From assembly GCA_016790075.1 (NCBI GenBank), contig JAEUPP010000006.1, positions 124,001-188,000 of the forward strand: 64,000 bases of DNA, given 5' to 3'. This document shows, piece after piece, positions 29,273 to 38,043 of the stretch (the first letter of the stretch is position 1; the number at the start of each line of letters is the position of its first letter). Origin of the DNA: Rhodanobacteraceae bacterium (lineage in GTDB: Bacteria > Pseudomonadota > Gammaproteobacteria > Xanthomonadales > Rhodanobacteraceae). The notes under the pieces are model-generated. The model did not search any database. It was not told the DNA's origin and saw only the letters and a program-made list of their open reading frames with translations. A program made the position numbers and the translations under genes.

Positions 29273-30286
29273 TCAGCTGCGGTCTCCGGACAGCAGATCG
29301 CCGATTCCGCCGAGTACCGAGCCTTCTTCCTTGCCGCCGCGTGCACCGGCAAGCATGCGCCCGGCCATGCGCGAGAATGGCAGTGATTGCATCCAGATCT
29401 TGCCTGGGCCGGTCAGGCTCGCGAGGAACAGGCCTTCGCCGCCGAACAGCATGCTCTTGACGCCGCCTACGGGCTTGATATCGAAGCCCACGCCGTCGGT
29501 CAGGGCGACCACGCAACCGGTGTCGACATCGATGCGTTCCCCCGGCGCCAGCATGCGCTCGACGATGGTGCCGCCCGCATGGACGAAGGCCAGGCCATCG
29601 CCTTCAAGTTTCTGCATGATGAAGCCTTCGCCGCCGAATAGGCCGGTCAGGATCTTGCGCTGGAAGAAGATGCCTATGGACACGCCGCGTGCAGCGCATA
29701 GGAAACTGTCCTTCTGGCAGATCAGTCGGCCGCCGAAATCGCCAAGCCGCATCGCCACGATGGTGCCCGGATAAGGGGCTGCGAACGCAACCTTGCCCTT
29801 GCCGGCGGCTTTTTGCGTAAACATCGTCGTGAACAGGCTTTCGCCGGTGATCACCCGCTTGCCGGCCGACAACAGCTTGCTCATGAAGCCGCCGCCGCCA
29901 CTGGCCTGCGAACCATCGCCAAATACCGTGTCCAGTTGCACCGAGGCGTCCTTGTACATCAGCGAGCCAGCTTCGGCGATGGCGCTTTCATCGGGATCGA
30001 GTTCAAGCTCGACGAACTGCATGTCAGTGCCAACGATGCGGTAGTCGATCTCGTCCGAGCGGCGTTGGCCCGAAGCAAGTGCAACCGGTGCGGGGGCGGA
30101 CGCCGGCGCGGCCGCTATCGGGCTGTTGCCCTCACGCAGTTCGGCGACCTGAGCGATGGGCAGCCACTCGGAGAAGCCCTGGCGCCAGCAGTAACCATCC
30201 GGCTTGCGCTGTGCCTGATCGCGCGCGGGGGCGTCGTCGAGCGGACCGATCTGCGTACCGTTGTAGTTGAAGAACCACTGTGCCAT
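29273..30286 (-). CDS. AIM24/TIGR00266 family protein with N-terminal GYF-2 domain
   Basis: 337 residues. Residues 1-50 resemble the GYF-2 domain (WFFNYNGTQIGPLDD, with a later YCWRQGFSEWLPI). A short Ala/Pro linker follows. Residues 80-315 form the AIM24 beta-structure with LELDPDESAIAEAGSLMY and repeated FGGEGF/FGGEGLF elements. AIM24-like proteins are found throughout bacteria and in mitochondria, and their bacterial function is unknown. The C-terminus is Gly-rich and flexible. It lies 50 bases downstream of the kinase in position but is read as a separate upstream unit; thyA diverges from it. Confidence 0.85.
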   Translation of the reverse strand: MAQWFFNYNGTQIGPLDDAPARDQAQRKPDGYCWRQGFSEWLPIAQVAELREGNSPIAAAPASAPAPVALASGQRRSDEIDYRIVGTDMQFVELELDPDESAIAEAGSLMYKDASVQLDTVFGDGSQASGGGGFMSKLLSAGKRVITGESLFTTMFTQKAAGKGKVAFAAPYPGTIVAMRLGDFGGRLICQKDSFLCAARGVSIGIFFQRKILTGLFGGEGFIMQKLEGDGLAFVHAGGTIVERMLAPGERIDVDTGCVVALTDGVGFDIKPVGGVKSMLFGGEGLFLASLTGPGKIWMQSLPFSRMAGRMLAGARGGKEEGSVLGGIGDLLSGDRS

Positions 30287-30393
30287 TGCATGCTCCGGGT
30301 TTGACGATGCGCGGAGTGTAAGCGGGGCGAACGCCGCTGCAATGACCCTCTCGTCCTGCAGGCGGCGACGGCCTCGGCTACCATGTCCGGCCT

Positions 30394-31188
30394 ATGCGTG
30401 CCTATCTCGACCTCGTTCAGGACATACTCGATCACGGCGTGCGCAAGTCTGATCGCACCGGCACGGGCACGCTCAGCGTGTTCGGACGCCAGTTGCGCTT
30501 CGATCTGGCGCAGGGTTTTCCGCTGGTCACGACCAAGAAACTCTATCTGCGCGCCATCGTGCACGAGCTGCTCTGGTTCCTGCGTGGGGACACCAACATC
30601 GCCTACCTGCGCGACAACAAGGTGACGATCTGGGACGAATGGGCCGATGCACAGGGCGATCTCGGTCCGGTCTATGGCAAGCAATGGCGCGCCTGGGAAG
30701 GTGCCGACGGCCGCACCATAGACCAGATCGGCTGGGTGGTCGATGAGATCCGCCGCAACCCCGATTCGCGCCGCCTCGTCGTCAGCGCCTGGAATGTGGC
30801 CGAGCTCGATCGCATGGCCTTGATGCCTTGCCATGCGCTGTTTCAGTTCCATGTCGCCGACGGCCGCTTGTCCTGCCAGCTCTACCAGCGTTCGGCCGAT
30901 GTATTCCTCGGGGTGCCGTTCAATATCGCCAGCTATGCGCTGCTGACGCAGATGATGGCGCAGGTATGCGATCTCGCGCCGGGCGAGTTCGTGCACACCT
31001 TCGGTGACGCGCATATCTATCTCAATCATCTGGAGCAGGTGCGTGAACAGCTCGCGCGCACTCCGCTGCCGCTGCCCCGCTTACACCTGAACCCGCAGGT
31101 TCGTTCCCTGTTTGAGTTTCGCTTTGAGGATATACGCATCGAGAACTACCAGTCGCACGCGCCGATCAAGGGCGAAGTCGCCGTATGA
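30394..31188 (+). CDS. thyA: Thymidylate synthase
   Basis: 264 residues, identical in length to the E. coli enzyme. [15 protein letters not shown] is the dUMP phosphate loop, and [13 protein letters not shown] holds the catalytic Cys. [19 protein letters not shown] is the folate and dUMP-binding segment. It makes dTMP from dUMP using methylene-tetrahydrofolate. Its stop overlaps the folA ATG, so the dihydrofolate produced is recycled by the enzyme encoded next in the operon. TACCAT lies nine bases before the ATG with no ribosome binding site, so the mRNA may be leaderless. Confidence 0.97.
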   Translation: MRAYLDLVQDILDHGVRKSDRTGTGTLSVFGRQLRFDLAQGFPLVTTKKLYLRAIVHELLWFLRGDTNIAYLRDNKVTIWDEWADAQGDLGPVYGKQWRAWEGADGRTIDQIGWVVDEIRRNPDSRRLVVSAWNVAELDRMALMPCHALFQFHVADGRLSCQLYQRSADVFLGVPFNIASYALLTQMMAQVCDLAPGEFVHTFGDAHIYLNHLEQVREQLARTPLPLPRLHLNPQVRSLFEFRFEDIRIENYQSHAPIKGEVAV

Positions 31189-31685
31189 GCAGCGCGGAAC
31201 GCGTGGCGATCAGCCTGGTCGCTGCGCTGGACCGGAACGGGGCGATAGGCCGCGCTGGCGATATGCCCTGGCATCTGCCCGCCGATCTCGCGCGCTTCAA
31301 GCGCCTTACCCTGGGCAAGCCGGTACTCATGGGGCGCAAGACCGCACTGTCGATAGGCCGTGCCTTGCCTGGGCGGCGCAACCTGGTGCTGAGCCGCACC
31401 GGCGATGCGCCCTATGCGGAGCAGGAAACACTGCGTACGCTGGACGAAGCGCTGGCCGCTGCAGCCGGTACAGAGCTGATGGTCATAGGTGGTGGCGAGA
31501 TCTATGCGCTAGCCTTGCCGCTGGCGACACGGCTGCATCTGACCGAGATCGATGCTTGCGTCAGCGATGCGGACACCTGGTTTCCCGCGTTCGATCGCGC
31601 GTGCTGGTGCGAGGAAAAGCGTGCGCATCACCTCGCCGACATGCGCCATGCGTATGCGTTCGACTTCGTCGATTACGGACGCTAG
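31185..31685 (+). CDS. folA: Dihydrofolate reductase
   Basis: 166 residues. [23 protein letters not shown] contains the substrate-binding Trp and the catalytic acid Asp (only key parts cited). [20 protein letters not shown] binds NADPH, and [13 protein letters not shown] forms the later cofactor loop. It reduces dihydrofolate to tetrahydrofolate, closing the thymidylate cycle with ThyA, whose gene overlaps its start by four bases. It converges with apaH. Confidence 0.95.
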   Translation: MSSAERVAISLVAALDRNGAIGRAGDMPWHLPADLARFKRLTLGKPVLMGRKTALSIGRALPGRRNLVLSRTGDAPYAEQETLRTLDEALAAAAGTELMVIGGGEIYALALPLATRLHLTEIDACVSDADTWFPAFDRACWCEEKRAHHLADMRHAYAFDFVDYGR

Positions 31686-31725
31686 TAGGAGCCCGCAGAC
31701 TGCGGCAGCTGCCGTTGGGCGGCAG

Positions 31726-31742
31726 GGCGAGGGTGCCTCGCC
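31726..31742. terminator. Hairpin between convergent folA and apaH
   Basis: GGCGAGG-gtg-CCTCGCC is a perfect 7-bp stem midway between the folA and apaH stops. CTGCCG-ttggg-CGGCAG just before it forms a second stem. Neither has a T-run, so this is probably a two-way terminator of the GC-rich type or a simple stop to convergent transcription. Confidence 0.4.
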
Positions 31743-31771
31743 AGCGGCGTGTATTCAAGTCTGCCTGAGGT

Positions 31772-32623
31772 TCAGTCCATCTCCCGCCCGGGTGGTGGCG
31801 TCCGCTCCGACTTGATGCTGACGAAATACGGATCCTCCGCATCAAGCCGCAATGCGGTCAGCGCGCCACCCCAGACGCAGCCCGTATCGATGGCATAGAT
31901 ACCCATGCCGGCGAAGCGGCCCAGTGTCGACCAGTGGCCGCAGACAATGCGGGTTTCACGTTTGACGACGCCGGGGACTTCGTACCAGGGATACAGCCCG
32001 ATCTGCTGCGTGCCAGGTGCGCCTTTCTCGCCAAAGGCGATGCGCCCGCGGGGATCGCAGTAGCGCAGGCGCGTAAGCACGTTGATGCTTGCGCGCAGGC
32101 GCTCTACGCCTTTGAGACGGCTGGACCAGACCGCCGGTTTGTTGCCGAACATGGAGCGCAGCAGGCGCGCGTGATGCGGGCCGCGCAGCTCGCGTTCGAC
32201 TTCACGTGCGGCGCGCTGAGCCTGCGGCAAGGTCCAGCGCGGTGCGAGGCCGGCGTGCACCATGGTAAAGCGCAGGCGTTCATCGTGATGCAGCAGACAT
32301 TGATGACGCAACCAAGTCAGCAGCTCGTCGCGGTCTGGCGCAAACAATATGGCGCCCAGCTCTGAGTTGACCTTGGACTGCTCGGCCTCGTTGCGCTGCG
32401 CAATCGCCAGCAGGCTCAGGTCGTGATTGCCGAGCGTGACTACCGTTTGCGGACCCAGGGTGCGCAACAGTCGCAGCACTTCGAGCGACTGGCCGCCGCG
32501 GTTTACCAAATCTCCACAAAACCACAATGTATCAGATGCGGGATCGTAGTTGATCTTGTCGAGCAGGCGCTGGAGCTCGTCTAGGCAACCCTGCAGGTCG
32601 CCAATCGCCCAGGTCGCCATCAA
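31772..32623 (-). CDS. apaH: Symmetrical diadenosine tetraphosphatase
   Basis: 283 residues, close to the normal ApaH length. WAIGDLQGCLDELQRLLDKI opens the metallophosphatase fold. WFCGDLVNRGGQS and TLGNHDLSLLAIA supply metal ligands; CGHWSTLGRF and AIDTGCVWGGALTALRL supply the last ones. It splits Ap4A symmetrically into two ADP and so also removes Np4 caps from RNA. Its start overlaps the apaG stop (ATGA), the usual apaG-apaH pair. Confidence 0.97.
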   Translation of the reverse strand: MMATWAIGDLQGCLDELQRLLDKINYDPASDTLWFCGDLVNRGGQSLEVLRLLRTLGPQTVVTLGNHDLSLLAIAQRNEAEQSKVNSELGAILFAPDRDELLTWLRHQCLLHHDERLRFTMVHAGLAPRWTLPQAQRAAREVERELRGPHHARLLRSMFGNKPAVWSSRLKGVERLRASINVLTRLRYCDPRGRIAFGEKGAPGTQQIGLYPWYEVPGVVKRETRIVCGHWSTLGRFAGMGIYAIDTGCVWGGALTALRLDAEDPYFVSIKSERTPPPGREMD

Positions 32624-33003
32624 TGCAAGGTCCGCGGGATCGACAGGGTAAATGGTGGAATGGCTGCGTCGAATACCGTGCCGTCCTCGGCGACGAGACG
32701 GTAGCTGCCGCGCATCACGCCGACGCTGGTTTCGAGCACGGCACCGGAGGTGTACTGAAATTCTTCGCCTGGGCGCATATGCGGCTGTTCGCCGACGACG
32801 CCGTCGCCGCGGACCTCTTCGACCTTGCCGTTGCCGTCAGTGATGATCCAGTGACGAGACAACAGCTGCGCCCCAATTCCGCCGGTGTTCTGGATCGTGA
32901 TGGTGTAGGCGAAAACGTAGCGGTTGTCCGACGGGCGCGATTGCTCGTCGACGAAGCGGGTAGCGACCGAGATCGCGATGTGATAGGGGCTCTGGTCGCT
33001 CAT
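32620..33003 (-). CDS. apaG: ApaG/ApaGHS domain protein
   Basis: 127 residues from the ATG at 33003; an open frame extends upstream to 33222 but adds low-complexity sequence not found in ApaG. YVFAYTITIQNTGGIGAQLLSRHW, HMRPGEEFQYTSGAVLET and GVMRGSYRLV are family hallmarks (key parts cited). The fold is a fibronectin-III-like sandwich; the biochemical role is unknown, possibly phosphate or nucleotide binding. It is translationally coupled to apaH. Confidence 0.95.
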   Translation of the reverse strand: MSDQSPYHIAISVATRFVDEQSRPSDNRYVFAYTITIQNTGGIGAQLLSRHWIITDGNGKVEEVRGDGVVGEQPHMRPGEEFQYTSGAVLETSVGVMRGSYRLVAEDGTVFDAAIPPFTLSIPRTLH

Positions 33004-33334
33004 GGGTAGATCTTGACTCGTCTCCGGGCTGCATTGCCGTGCCGTCTCTGCGCATCCTGACAACTTCCGTCCTGACGACTGCTGGAGCTCTGGCGTCGGA
33101 ACGTCGGACGGCTGCTGTCCCGCGGCGGAATCGCCGCCGCCGGAGCTCGACTCGGCTTTTCCTAAGGATTTCATGGCGGGATTCTCGGGCAGTGGGCTCG
33201 CTACGCGCAACCGCGCTGTCACCGGGCGCCGGTTCGGTCATGCCGGACGGGTGACTCCGCTACACGACCTGTTGGCGCAGTCCTGGGCATATCGCCTTAC
33301 GCAGTCACGTGCGGAGTGCGTAGAATTCGCCCTC
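33004..33334. other. Intergenic region between divergent apaG and nudE
   Basis: About 330 bases. Both flanking frames remain open some way into it (ending at 33222 on the minus strand and 33173 on the plus strand), but the predicted extensions do not resemble the families. The only site I can support is TAGAAT at 33321-33326, eight bases before the nudE ATG. Confidence 0.45.
33321..33326 (+). promoter_or_regulatory. Candidate -10 element of nudE, leaderless
   Basis: TAGAAT matches TATAAT at five of six positions and ends eight bases before the nudE ATG. No ribosome binding site lies between, so transcription would begin at or next to the start codon. The -35 region 17 bases upstream (TTACGC) is weak. 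Confidence 0.35.
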
Positions 33335-33895
33335 ATGCGCCAACGCCCGACGATTCACGCCACTCGCATGGCTGATGCCAGCGGCTTCCTGCAGGTCGAG
33401 GAAGTCGACCTCGAATTCTCCAATGGCCAACGCCGTACCTACGAGCGGCTGAAAGGCTCGGGTCTCGGCGCGGTCATCATCGTGCCCATGCGCGACGACG
33501 ATACCGTGCTGCTCGTGCGTGAATATGGCGTCGGTGTCGATCGCTACGAACTCGGCCTGCCCAAAGGACGGCTCGATCGCGACGAAACCGTGGAGCAGGG
33601 CGCCAATCGCGAGCTCAAGGAAGAAATCGGCTTCGGCGCGCGCCATCTGCGCATACTGACCACGCTGTCGCTGTCGCCGGCTTACATGACGAGCATGACC
33701 CATGTGGTGCTGGCGCAGGAACTGTATCCGGAGCGCCTCGAAGGCGACGAACCCGAGGAACTCGAAGTGATTCCCTGGAAACTGTCGGAGTTGCATACCT
33801 TGCTGGGTCACGACGAAGTCAGCGAAGGGCGCTCCATCGCAGCCTTGTTCATCGCGCGCGAATACCTGGCCGGCCGCTTCAGGCCCGGCGCATGA
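33335..33895 (+). CDS. nudE: ADP compounds hydrolase NudE
   Basis: 186 residues from the ATG at 33335, matching NudE length. The Nudix box begins GRLDRDETVEQGANRELKEE and continues IGFGA. REYGVGVDRYELGLPKG precedes it, as in NudE. It hydrolyses ADP-ribose, NADH, Ap3A and similar ADP-containing nucleotides. Its stop overlaps the cysQ ATG by four bases, giving the common nudE-cysQ arrangement, with mazG next: three nucleotide-cleansing enzymes in a row. Confidence 0.93.
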   Translation: MRQRPTIHATRMADASGFLQVEEVDLEFSNGQRRTYERLKGSGLGAVIIVPMRDDDTVLLVREYGVGVDRYELGLPKGRLDRDETVEQGANRELKEEIGFGARHLRILTTLSLSPAYMTSMTHVVLAQELYPERLEGDEPEELEVIPWKLSELHTLLGHDEVSEGRSIAALFIAREYLAGRFRPGA

Positions 33896-34695
33896 ATAGC
33901 CTGGAGCTGGAGCGTCTTTGCCGTGATGCCTGCCTGCTCGCGCGCGAAGCCGGTGAGGCCATCCTCGAGGTGTATCAGAGCGAGTTCGCTGTCGAGCACA
34001 AGGAAGACCGCTCGCCGCTGACAGCTGCGGATATTGCCTCGCACCGCGCCATTGTTTCCGGCCTGAACCGGCTTACACCGGCGTTGCCGGTACTGTCGGA
34101 GGAGTCGGCTGAGATTCCCTACAGCGAACGCGTGCGCTGGACGCGCTACTGGCTCGTCGATCCATTGGACGGCACGCGTGAGTTCGTCAAGCGCAACGGT
34201 GAATTCACGGTCAATATTGCGCTGATCGAGCAACAGCGCCCCGTGCTGGGGGTAGTGCAGGCGCCGGTAAGCGGAGAGCTCTGGTTCGCCTGGGCCGGCG
34301 GCGGCGCGTTCGGTCAAGCCTCGCCACAGGCAGTGGCGCGGCGCCTGCATACGCGTCCGCGCGCTATGCCGCTGATCGTGCCCGGCAGCCGCTCGCATGG
34401 CAGCGAGCGCGAAGCCGAACTGCTGTCGCGCCTCGGCCCTTACGAAAAACTGCCGCTGGGTTCCTCGCTGAAATTCTGCCGCATTGCTGCGGGTGAGGCG
34501 GATCTTTACCTGCGCCTGGGGCCTACCTCGGAATGGGATACGGCTGCGGCGCAATGCGTACTTGAACAGGCAGGTGGAGGGGTAATCGATTTCGCCGGGT
34601 TGCCGTTGCGTTGCAATGCACGCGAATCGCTGCTCAATGGGGACTTTATCGCGTACGGGGATCCGGCCACGGATTGGGCCCGGTTGCTCAGGTGA
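33892..34695 (+). CDS. cysQ: 3'(2'),5'-bisphosphate nucleotidase CysQ
   Basis: 267 residues. EDRSPLTAADIASH and VLSEESAEIPY supply metal ligands. WLVDPLDGTREFVKRNGEFT is the inositol-monophosphatase-family signature, and SEWDTAAAQCVLEQAGG closes the site. The enzyme removes 3'-phosphate from PAP (and PAPS), a by-product of sulfate assimilation, which links it to the cysG-cysK-cysB block further right. Coupled to nudE; mazG follows after 21 bases. Confidence 0.95.
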   Translation: MNSLELERLCRDACLLAREAGEAILEVYQSEFAVEHKEDRSPLTAADIASHRAIVSGLNRLTPALPVLSEESAEIPYSERVRWTRYWLVDPLDGTREFVKRNGEFTVNIALIEQQRPVLGVVQAPVSGELWFAWAGGGAFGQASPQAVARRLHTRPRAMPLIVPGSRSHGSEREAELLSRLGPYEKLPLGSSLKFCRIAAGEADLYLRLGPTSEWDTAAAQCVLEQAGGGVIDFAGLPLRCNARESLLNGDFIAYGDPATDWARLLR

Positions 34696-34716
34696 ATCGA
34701 TGGCAGGAATAGCCGC

Positions 34717-35499
34717 ATGAGTAGCATAGACGACCTGCTCGCCATCATGGCCGCATTGCGCGATCCCGACCGCGGTTGCCCTTGGGATTTGCAGCAGACC
34801 TTCGCGACGATTGCGCCGTATACGATCGAAGAGTCCTACGAGGTGGCTGACGCGATTGATCGCGGTGATATGCCCGCGCTCTGCGACGAACTCGGTGACC
34901 TGCTGTTTCAGGTCGTGTTCCATGCGCAGATGGCGAGTGAGGCCGGGCAGTTCGGCTTTGCCGATGTGGTTACAGCCATCTGCAGCAAGATGCGTCGGCG
35001 CCATCCGCATGTGTTCGGTGAAGCGGCGATCACTGACGCGCAGGCGCAGACCCTCGCCTGGGAAGCGCACAAGCGCGCCGAACGTGCGGCGCGTGGCGAG
35101 GACGACCGCAGCATCCTCGCCGGCATCTCGCACGGCATGCCGGAGTGGCAGCGTGCGCTGAAGCTGCAGAAACGCGCGGCGACGGTTGGTTTCGACTGGC
35201 CCGATGTGGCGCCGGTCATCGACAAGCTGCACGAGGAAATCGAAGAGGTTCGCGACGAATTTGCCGCTGGCGCTAATCCTTCGCGGCTGACCGATGAGAT
35301 CGGCGATCTGCTGTTTGTGTGCGTGAACATCGCGCGGCACGCGCGTGTCGACGTGTCCGCGGCACTGCGGCATGCAAACGCCAAGTTCGAGCGCCGCTTC
35401 CGCCGCATGGAACAACTGGCGGGTGAGGAAGGTCTGGCGGCGCTTGACCTTGCGGGTCAGGACGAGCTCTGGAATGCGGCCAAGCGAGAGGAGCGCTAG
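34717..35499 (+). CDS. mazG: Nucleoside triphosphate pyrophosphohydrolase MazG
   Basis: 260 residues, the two-domain form. The N-terminal half has RDPDRGCPWDLQQTFATIAPYTIEES (key parts cited) and the EELGDLLFQ-like ELGDLLFQVVFHAQ metal site. The C-terminal half repeats the theme with EEIEEVRDE and DEIGDLLFVCVN. MazG hydrolyses NTPs and dNTPs to monophosphate and pyrophosphate, removing damaged nucleotides and lowering ppGpp under stress. It is last of nudE-cysQ-mazG and is followed by a terminator-like hairpin. Confidence 0.96.
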   Translation: MSSIDDLLAIMAALRDPDRGCPWDLQQTFATIAPYTIEESYEVADAIDRGDMPALCDELGDLLFQVVFHAQMASEAGQFGFADVVTAICSKMRRRHPHVFGEAAITDAQAQTLAWEAHKRAERAARGEDDRSILAGISHGMPEWQRALKLQKRAATVGFDWPDVAPVIDKLHEEIEEVRDEFAAGANPSRLTDEIGDLLFVCVNIARHARVDVSAALRHANAKFERRFRRMEQLAGEEGLAALDLAGQDELWNAAKREER

Positions 35500-35510
35500 C
35501 TGGCGCACAC

Positions 35511-35537
35511 AAAAAAGCGGGCGCCAATGGCGCCCGC
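35511..35537 (-). terminator. Rho-independent terminator, minus strand
   Basis: GCGGGCGCC-aat-GGCGCCCGC is a perfect 9-bp stem. On the minus strand it is followed directly by TTTTTT, the textbook form. It should end the transcript of the secreted protein gene at 35707, and as a bare hairpin it may also stop mazG transcription. A second perfect 7-bp hairpin lies at 35545-35567. Confidence 0.8.
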
Positions 35538-35706
35538 CAGATCAGGAAGCCGATGGGGGCGGCTTCCCCTTGGGGTGGATGCGGTAGGAGATCCGCTTCC
35601 GGTTACTAGGATGCGCGCTGGTCTGCTTGGGTTGCAGTGCCTGCTTATGCAAATGTGCGCAACTCGCAACGCGCAGAAGGTGTGAGTTCGGAGCCTTCGC
35701 AAGGCT

Positions 35707-36129
35707 TCAGGGCTGCGGCAAGCGCCGCAAGTTTTCATCAAGACTCTGGCGCAAGGCCGCGATGGACTTTCCTGCATCGCCCGGCTTGAACTCGTTGCGC
35801 GCGATGCGCCGGTAGGCGAACTGGCGCACGGCAGGATTCTCGGTGCGACTGAGCACCTCGCGGTAGAGCGCCGGAATTTCCTGTGCGCGGCCGTCGACGA
35901 GGTATAGCCGTTCCAATTCACGCAGGTTGCGCAAGGTCTGCAACACGGGGCCGTGCTGCCGCACCGCCAGGCGCAGGCCGCGGCCAGTGCGCCAGGCGGG
36001 AGGCGATGCTGCAAGGCCGCTTGCGGTCGCCGCGGGCGGTGTAATCGCCGGCGCGGTCGATGAGTGGACGGTTACAGCAGCGAGCGCAAGGGAAGTGCCG
36101 ACGGCAAGTGCGAGGGTTAGGCGTGACAT
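35707..36129 (-). CDS. Small exported protein of unknown function
   Basis: 140 residues. A signal peptide covers about 1-22 (LTLALAVGTSLALAAVTVHS). An Ala/Pro-rich stretch follows to about 45, then a helical Arg- and Leu-rich region (RQFAYRRIARNEFKPGDA, ending SLDENLRRLPQP). I recognise no domain. GGAGACG lies just upstream of the ATG. It is isolated, converges with mazG and has its own terminator at 35511-35537, so it is likely a real monocistronic gene. Confidence 0.7.
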   Translation of the reverse strand: MSRLTLALAVGTSLALAAVTVHSSTAPAITPPAATASGLAASPPAWRTGRGLRLAVRQHGPVLQTLRNLRELERLYLVDGRAQEIPALYREVLSRTENPAVRQFAYRRIARNEFKPGDAGKSIAALRQSLDENLRRLPQP

Positions 36130-36257
36130 GGGCGTCTCCGGATGGGGGTGTTACGGAGAACGCCTGAGCTCATCGATGGTTGACGTTTGAACCTGTGGTG
36201 GCAGACGCAGTATCGTCGCGCTGATCATGCACTCGGTCTGGCACGGAGTGATGTGGC

Positions 36258-36563
36258 ATGCCCCAAGCATTCAGCAGCTTTCGCGAGTTCTATCCTTATT
36301 ACCTTGCCGAGCACAGCCATATCGTCTGCCGGCGCCTGCACTATGCGGGCAGCTCGCTTGCGTTGATCTGCCTGCTCACTGCGCTCGTGCGTGGCAGCGT
36401 CTGGTGGGGGCTTGCCGCGCTGTTCTGTGGCTATGGCTTTGCCTGGATAGGCCACTTCTTCTTCGAGAAGAATCGGCCGGCAACGTTTTCTTATCCGTTC
36501 TACAGCTTTGCCGGCGACTGGGTGATGCTGCGCGATATGCTGATTGGCCGGATTCAGTTCTGA
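36258..36563 (+). CDS. Mpo1/DUF962 family membrane protein
   Basis: 101 residues. SFREFYPYYLAEHSHIVCRRLHYAGSS (key parts cited) carries the conserved His residues. WIGHFFFEKNRPATFSYPFYSFAGD is the second family signature. Yeast Mpo1, of this family, is an Fe(II)-dependent dioxygenase of 2-hydroxy fatty acids, and the bacterial role is untested. It has two or three membrane segments. GGAG precedes the start by about nine bases. It converges with the DUF486 gene, with only six bases between stops. Confidence 0.85.
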   Translation: MPQAFSSFREFYPYYLAEHSHIVCRRLHYAGSSLALICLLTALVRGSVWWGLAALFCGYGFAWIGHFFFEKNRPATFSYPFYSFAGDWVMLRDMLIGRIQF

Positions 36564-36569
36564 GTCCGC

Positions 36570-36911
36570 CTATCCGTCAAGAAAAATGAAAAACGAGGCC
36601 GCGACGATCAGGCCAAAACCCACCAGATGATTCCATTTCACCGGAGCATCGAGATACAGCACCGAAAACGCGACGAACACGAGCAGCGTGATGATTTCCT
36701 GTATGGTCTTGAGCTGTGCCGGATTGAATACGCTGATGCCGTAGCGGTTTGCCGGTACTTGCAGGCAATACTCGAAGAACGCAATGCCCCAACTGGCGAT
36801 CACGACGATCCATAGCGGTCGGTCGGTATATTTGAGGTGGCCGTACCAGGCGAATGTCATGAACACATTCGAGGCCAGCAGCAAGAGAATGGGAGTCAGG
36901 TAGGCGCTCAT
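36570..36911 (-). CDS. DMT-superfamily protein, DUF486
   Basis: 113 residues with four membrane helices. SNVFMTFAWYGHLKY, ASWGIAFFEYCLQVPANRYG and QLKTIQEIITLLVFVAFS are the DUF486 signatures (key parts cited). It looks like a small multidrug-resistance-sized relative of the drug/metabolite transporters, but no substrate is known. Confidence 0.88.
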   Translation of the reverse strand: MSAYLTPILLLLASNVFMTFAWYGHLKYTDRPLWIVVIASWGIAFFEYCLQVPANRYGISVFNPAQLKTIQEIITLLVFVAFSVLYLDAPVKWNHLVGFGLIVAASFFIFLDG

Positions 36912-36973
36912 GCGCCGATGCTAGCGGCTGCTCCGCTTCCTGTCCCAGCCGGGGGCGTGGCCATGGTCCGGCA

Positions 36974-37294
36974 CTATTCCTGTTCGATAAAACGGGATTC
37001 GTAAAGTACGGCGCCGACCCGCTCCTCCTGCCCCGGCAGGAATTCTAGGCCGAGATCATCGTGTCCTACTCGAACCACACGAACACGCAGGCCGATTACG
37101 GTTTCCTGATCGAAGATGAGAAACAGTTGGCATTCGGTCGCGATGGGCAGGTTCCAGTTGCGTGGTAGCGCGACGCGCGCGCCGCCCTGGGACAGATCCT
37201 TGACCTCACTGAGATAGCCCTGGTCGTCGAGCACGAGCATTGCGGCGGAGAACACCGACAGACGGGGATGGCGGCGTTTTTCGGCGTAACTCAT
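36974..37294 (-). CDS. PilZ-domain protein
   Basis: 106 residues from the ATG at 37294, which has AAGGAGG six bases upstream; an in-frame start at 37354 is less likely. EKRRHPR supplies the RxxxR part and DLSQGGARVAL the DxSxxG part of the c-di-GMP-binding PilZ signature. LGLEFLPG ends the barrel. It probably senses c-di-GMP and acts on motility, polysaccharide or type IV pili. No partner gene is adjacent. Confidence 0.9.
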   Translation of the reverse strand: MSYAEKRRHPRLSVFSAAMLVLDDQGYLSEVKDLSQGGARVALPRNWNLPIATECQLFLIFDQETVIGLRVRVVRVGHDDLGLEFLPGQEERVGAVLYESRFIEQE

Positions 37295-37428
37295 GCAGCC
37301 TCCTTGGCCAGGGTTCACGGGTTGAATGACCTGCGCGATCAGTGTGCGCCGCAACGACGATAGAAGCCCGGCCCGCGCTTGGCAAGCCGAAACCTCTACA
37401 ATCCGGTCTCTTTTCAGCGAGGTATCCC

Positions 37429-38043
37429 ATGCGCAACTCCTTACGCACTGGTTTCGCCGCGATTCTGCTTGTGGCAGCCGGAGCCGCCGTGGCTGGCGGT
37501 TATGTGCTGACGATCGATGGCAAGACCAGCGAGCTTGATCTTGACCGGGACGCGCAGATTCTCGTCGACGGCAAGCCTGTCACCGTGCGCCTGCAGCGCA
37601 AAGAGCAGCAGATATTCAGCGATAGCGGGTTTCAGTTCGAGCATCCCGCCGCCGTACAGCCAACGACGACCGACGTGGGCGACGGCATACGCCAGATCAT
37701 GCTCGTGTCGGCCCACGGCAACGGCGTAATCATGCAGCGCTATCGCAGCATAGATCCGACCGCGATCGTTGATCTGATGGTCAAGGAAACCACCGATGAG
37801 GAGGTCGCTGCTGGCTACAAGCGCAAGATCGTATCGGCGAAGCGCAAGCTGGCCGATGGCCGTGAGTTCGCCGGCAAGCACGCGCGCACCGAGTCCGCAG
37901 GTGAGTCCTGGAGCCGTTTTGTCTACGCGCTGAGCGACGGCAAAGGCGGCGGCTATCTCGTCCTCGCCATGATGGAAGATGGCCGTGCCGAGGCCGATGT
38001 CGCGATGCTCGATCGTTTCTGGAAAACCTTGAAGCTCGATTGA
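37429..38043 (+). CDS. Exported protein of unknown function
   Basis: 204 residues from the ATG at 37429. A signal peptide of about 22 residues (TGFAAILLVAAGAAVAGG) leads into a soluble mixed domain with YVLTIDGKTSELDLD and, later, SFARVDY-unlike segments that match nothing I know. Lys- and Glu-rich stretches lie at about 125-155. It may be periplasmic. It is monocistronic, with 700 gene-free bases after it. Composition matches its neighbours. Confidence 0.65.
   Translation: MRNSLRTGFAAILLVAAGAAVAGGYVLTIDGKTSELDLDRDAQILVDGKPVTVRLQRKEQQIFSDSGFQFEHPAAVQPTTTDVGDGIRQIMLVSAHGNGVIMQRYRSIDPTAIVDLMVKETTDEEVAAGYKRKIVSAKRKLADGREFAGKHARTESAGESWSRFVYALSDGKGGGYLVLAMMEDGRAEADVAMLDRFWKTLKLD

Noticed and set aside
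33808-35508. 566-codon minus-strand open frame
   Set aside because: It lies antisense to cysQ and mazG, both of which have clear catalytic motifs. Its translation is Arg/Gln/His-rich, a usual shadow in GC-rich DNA.
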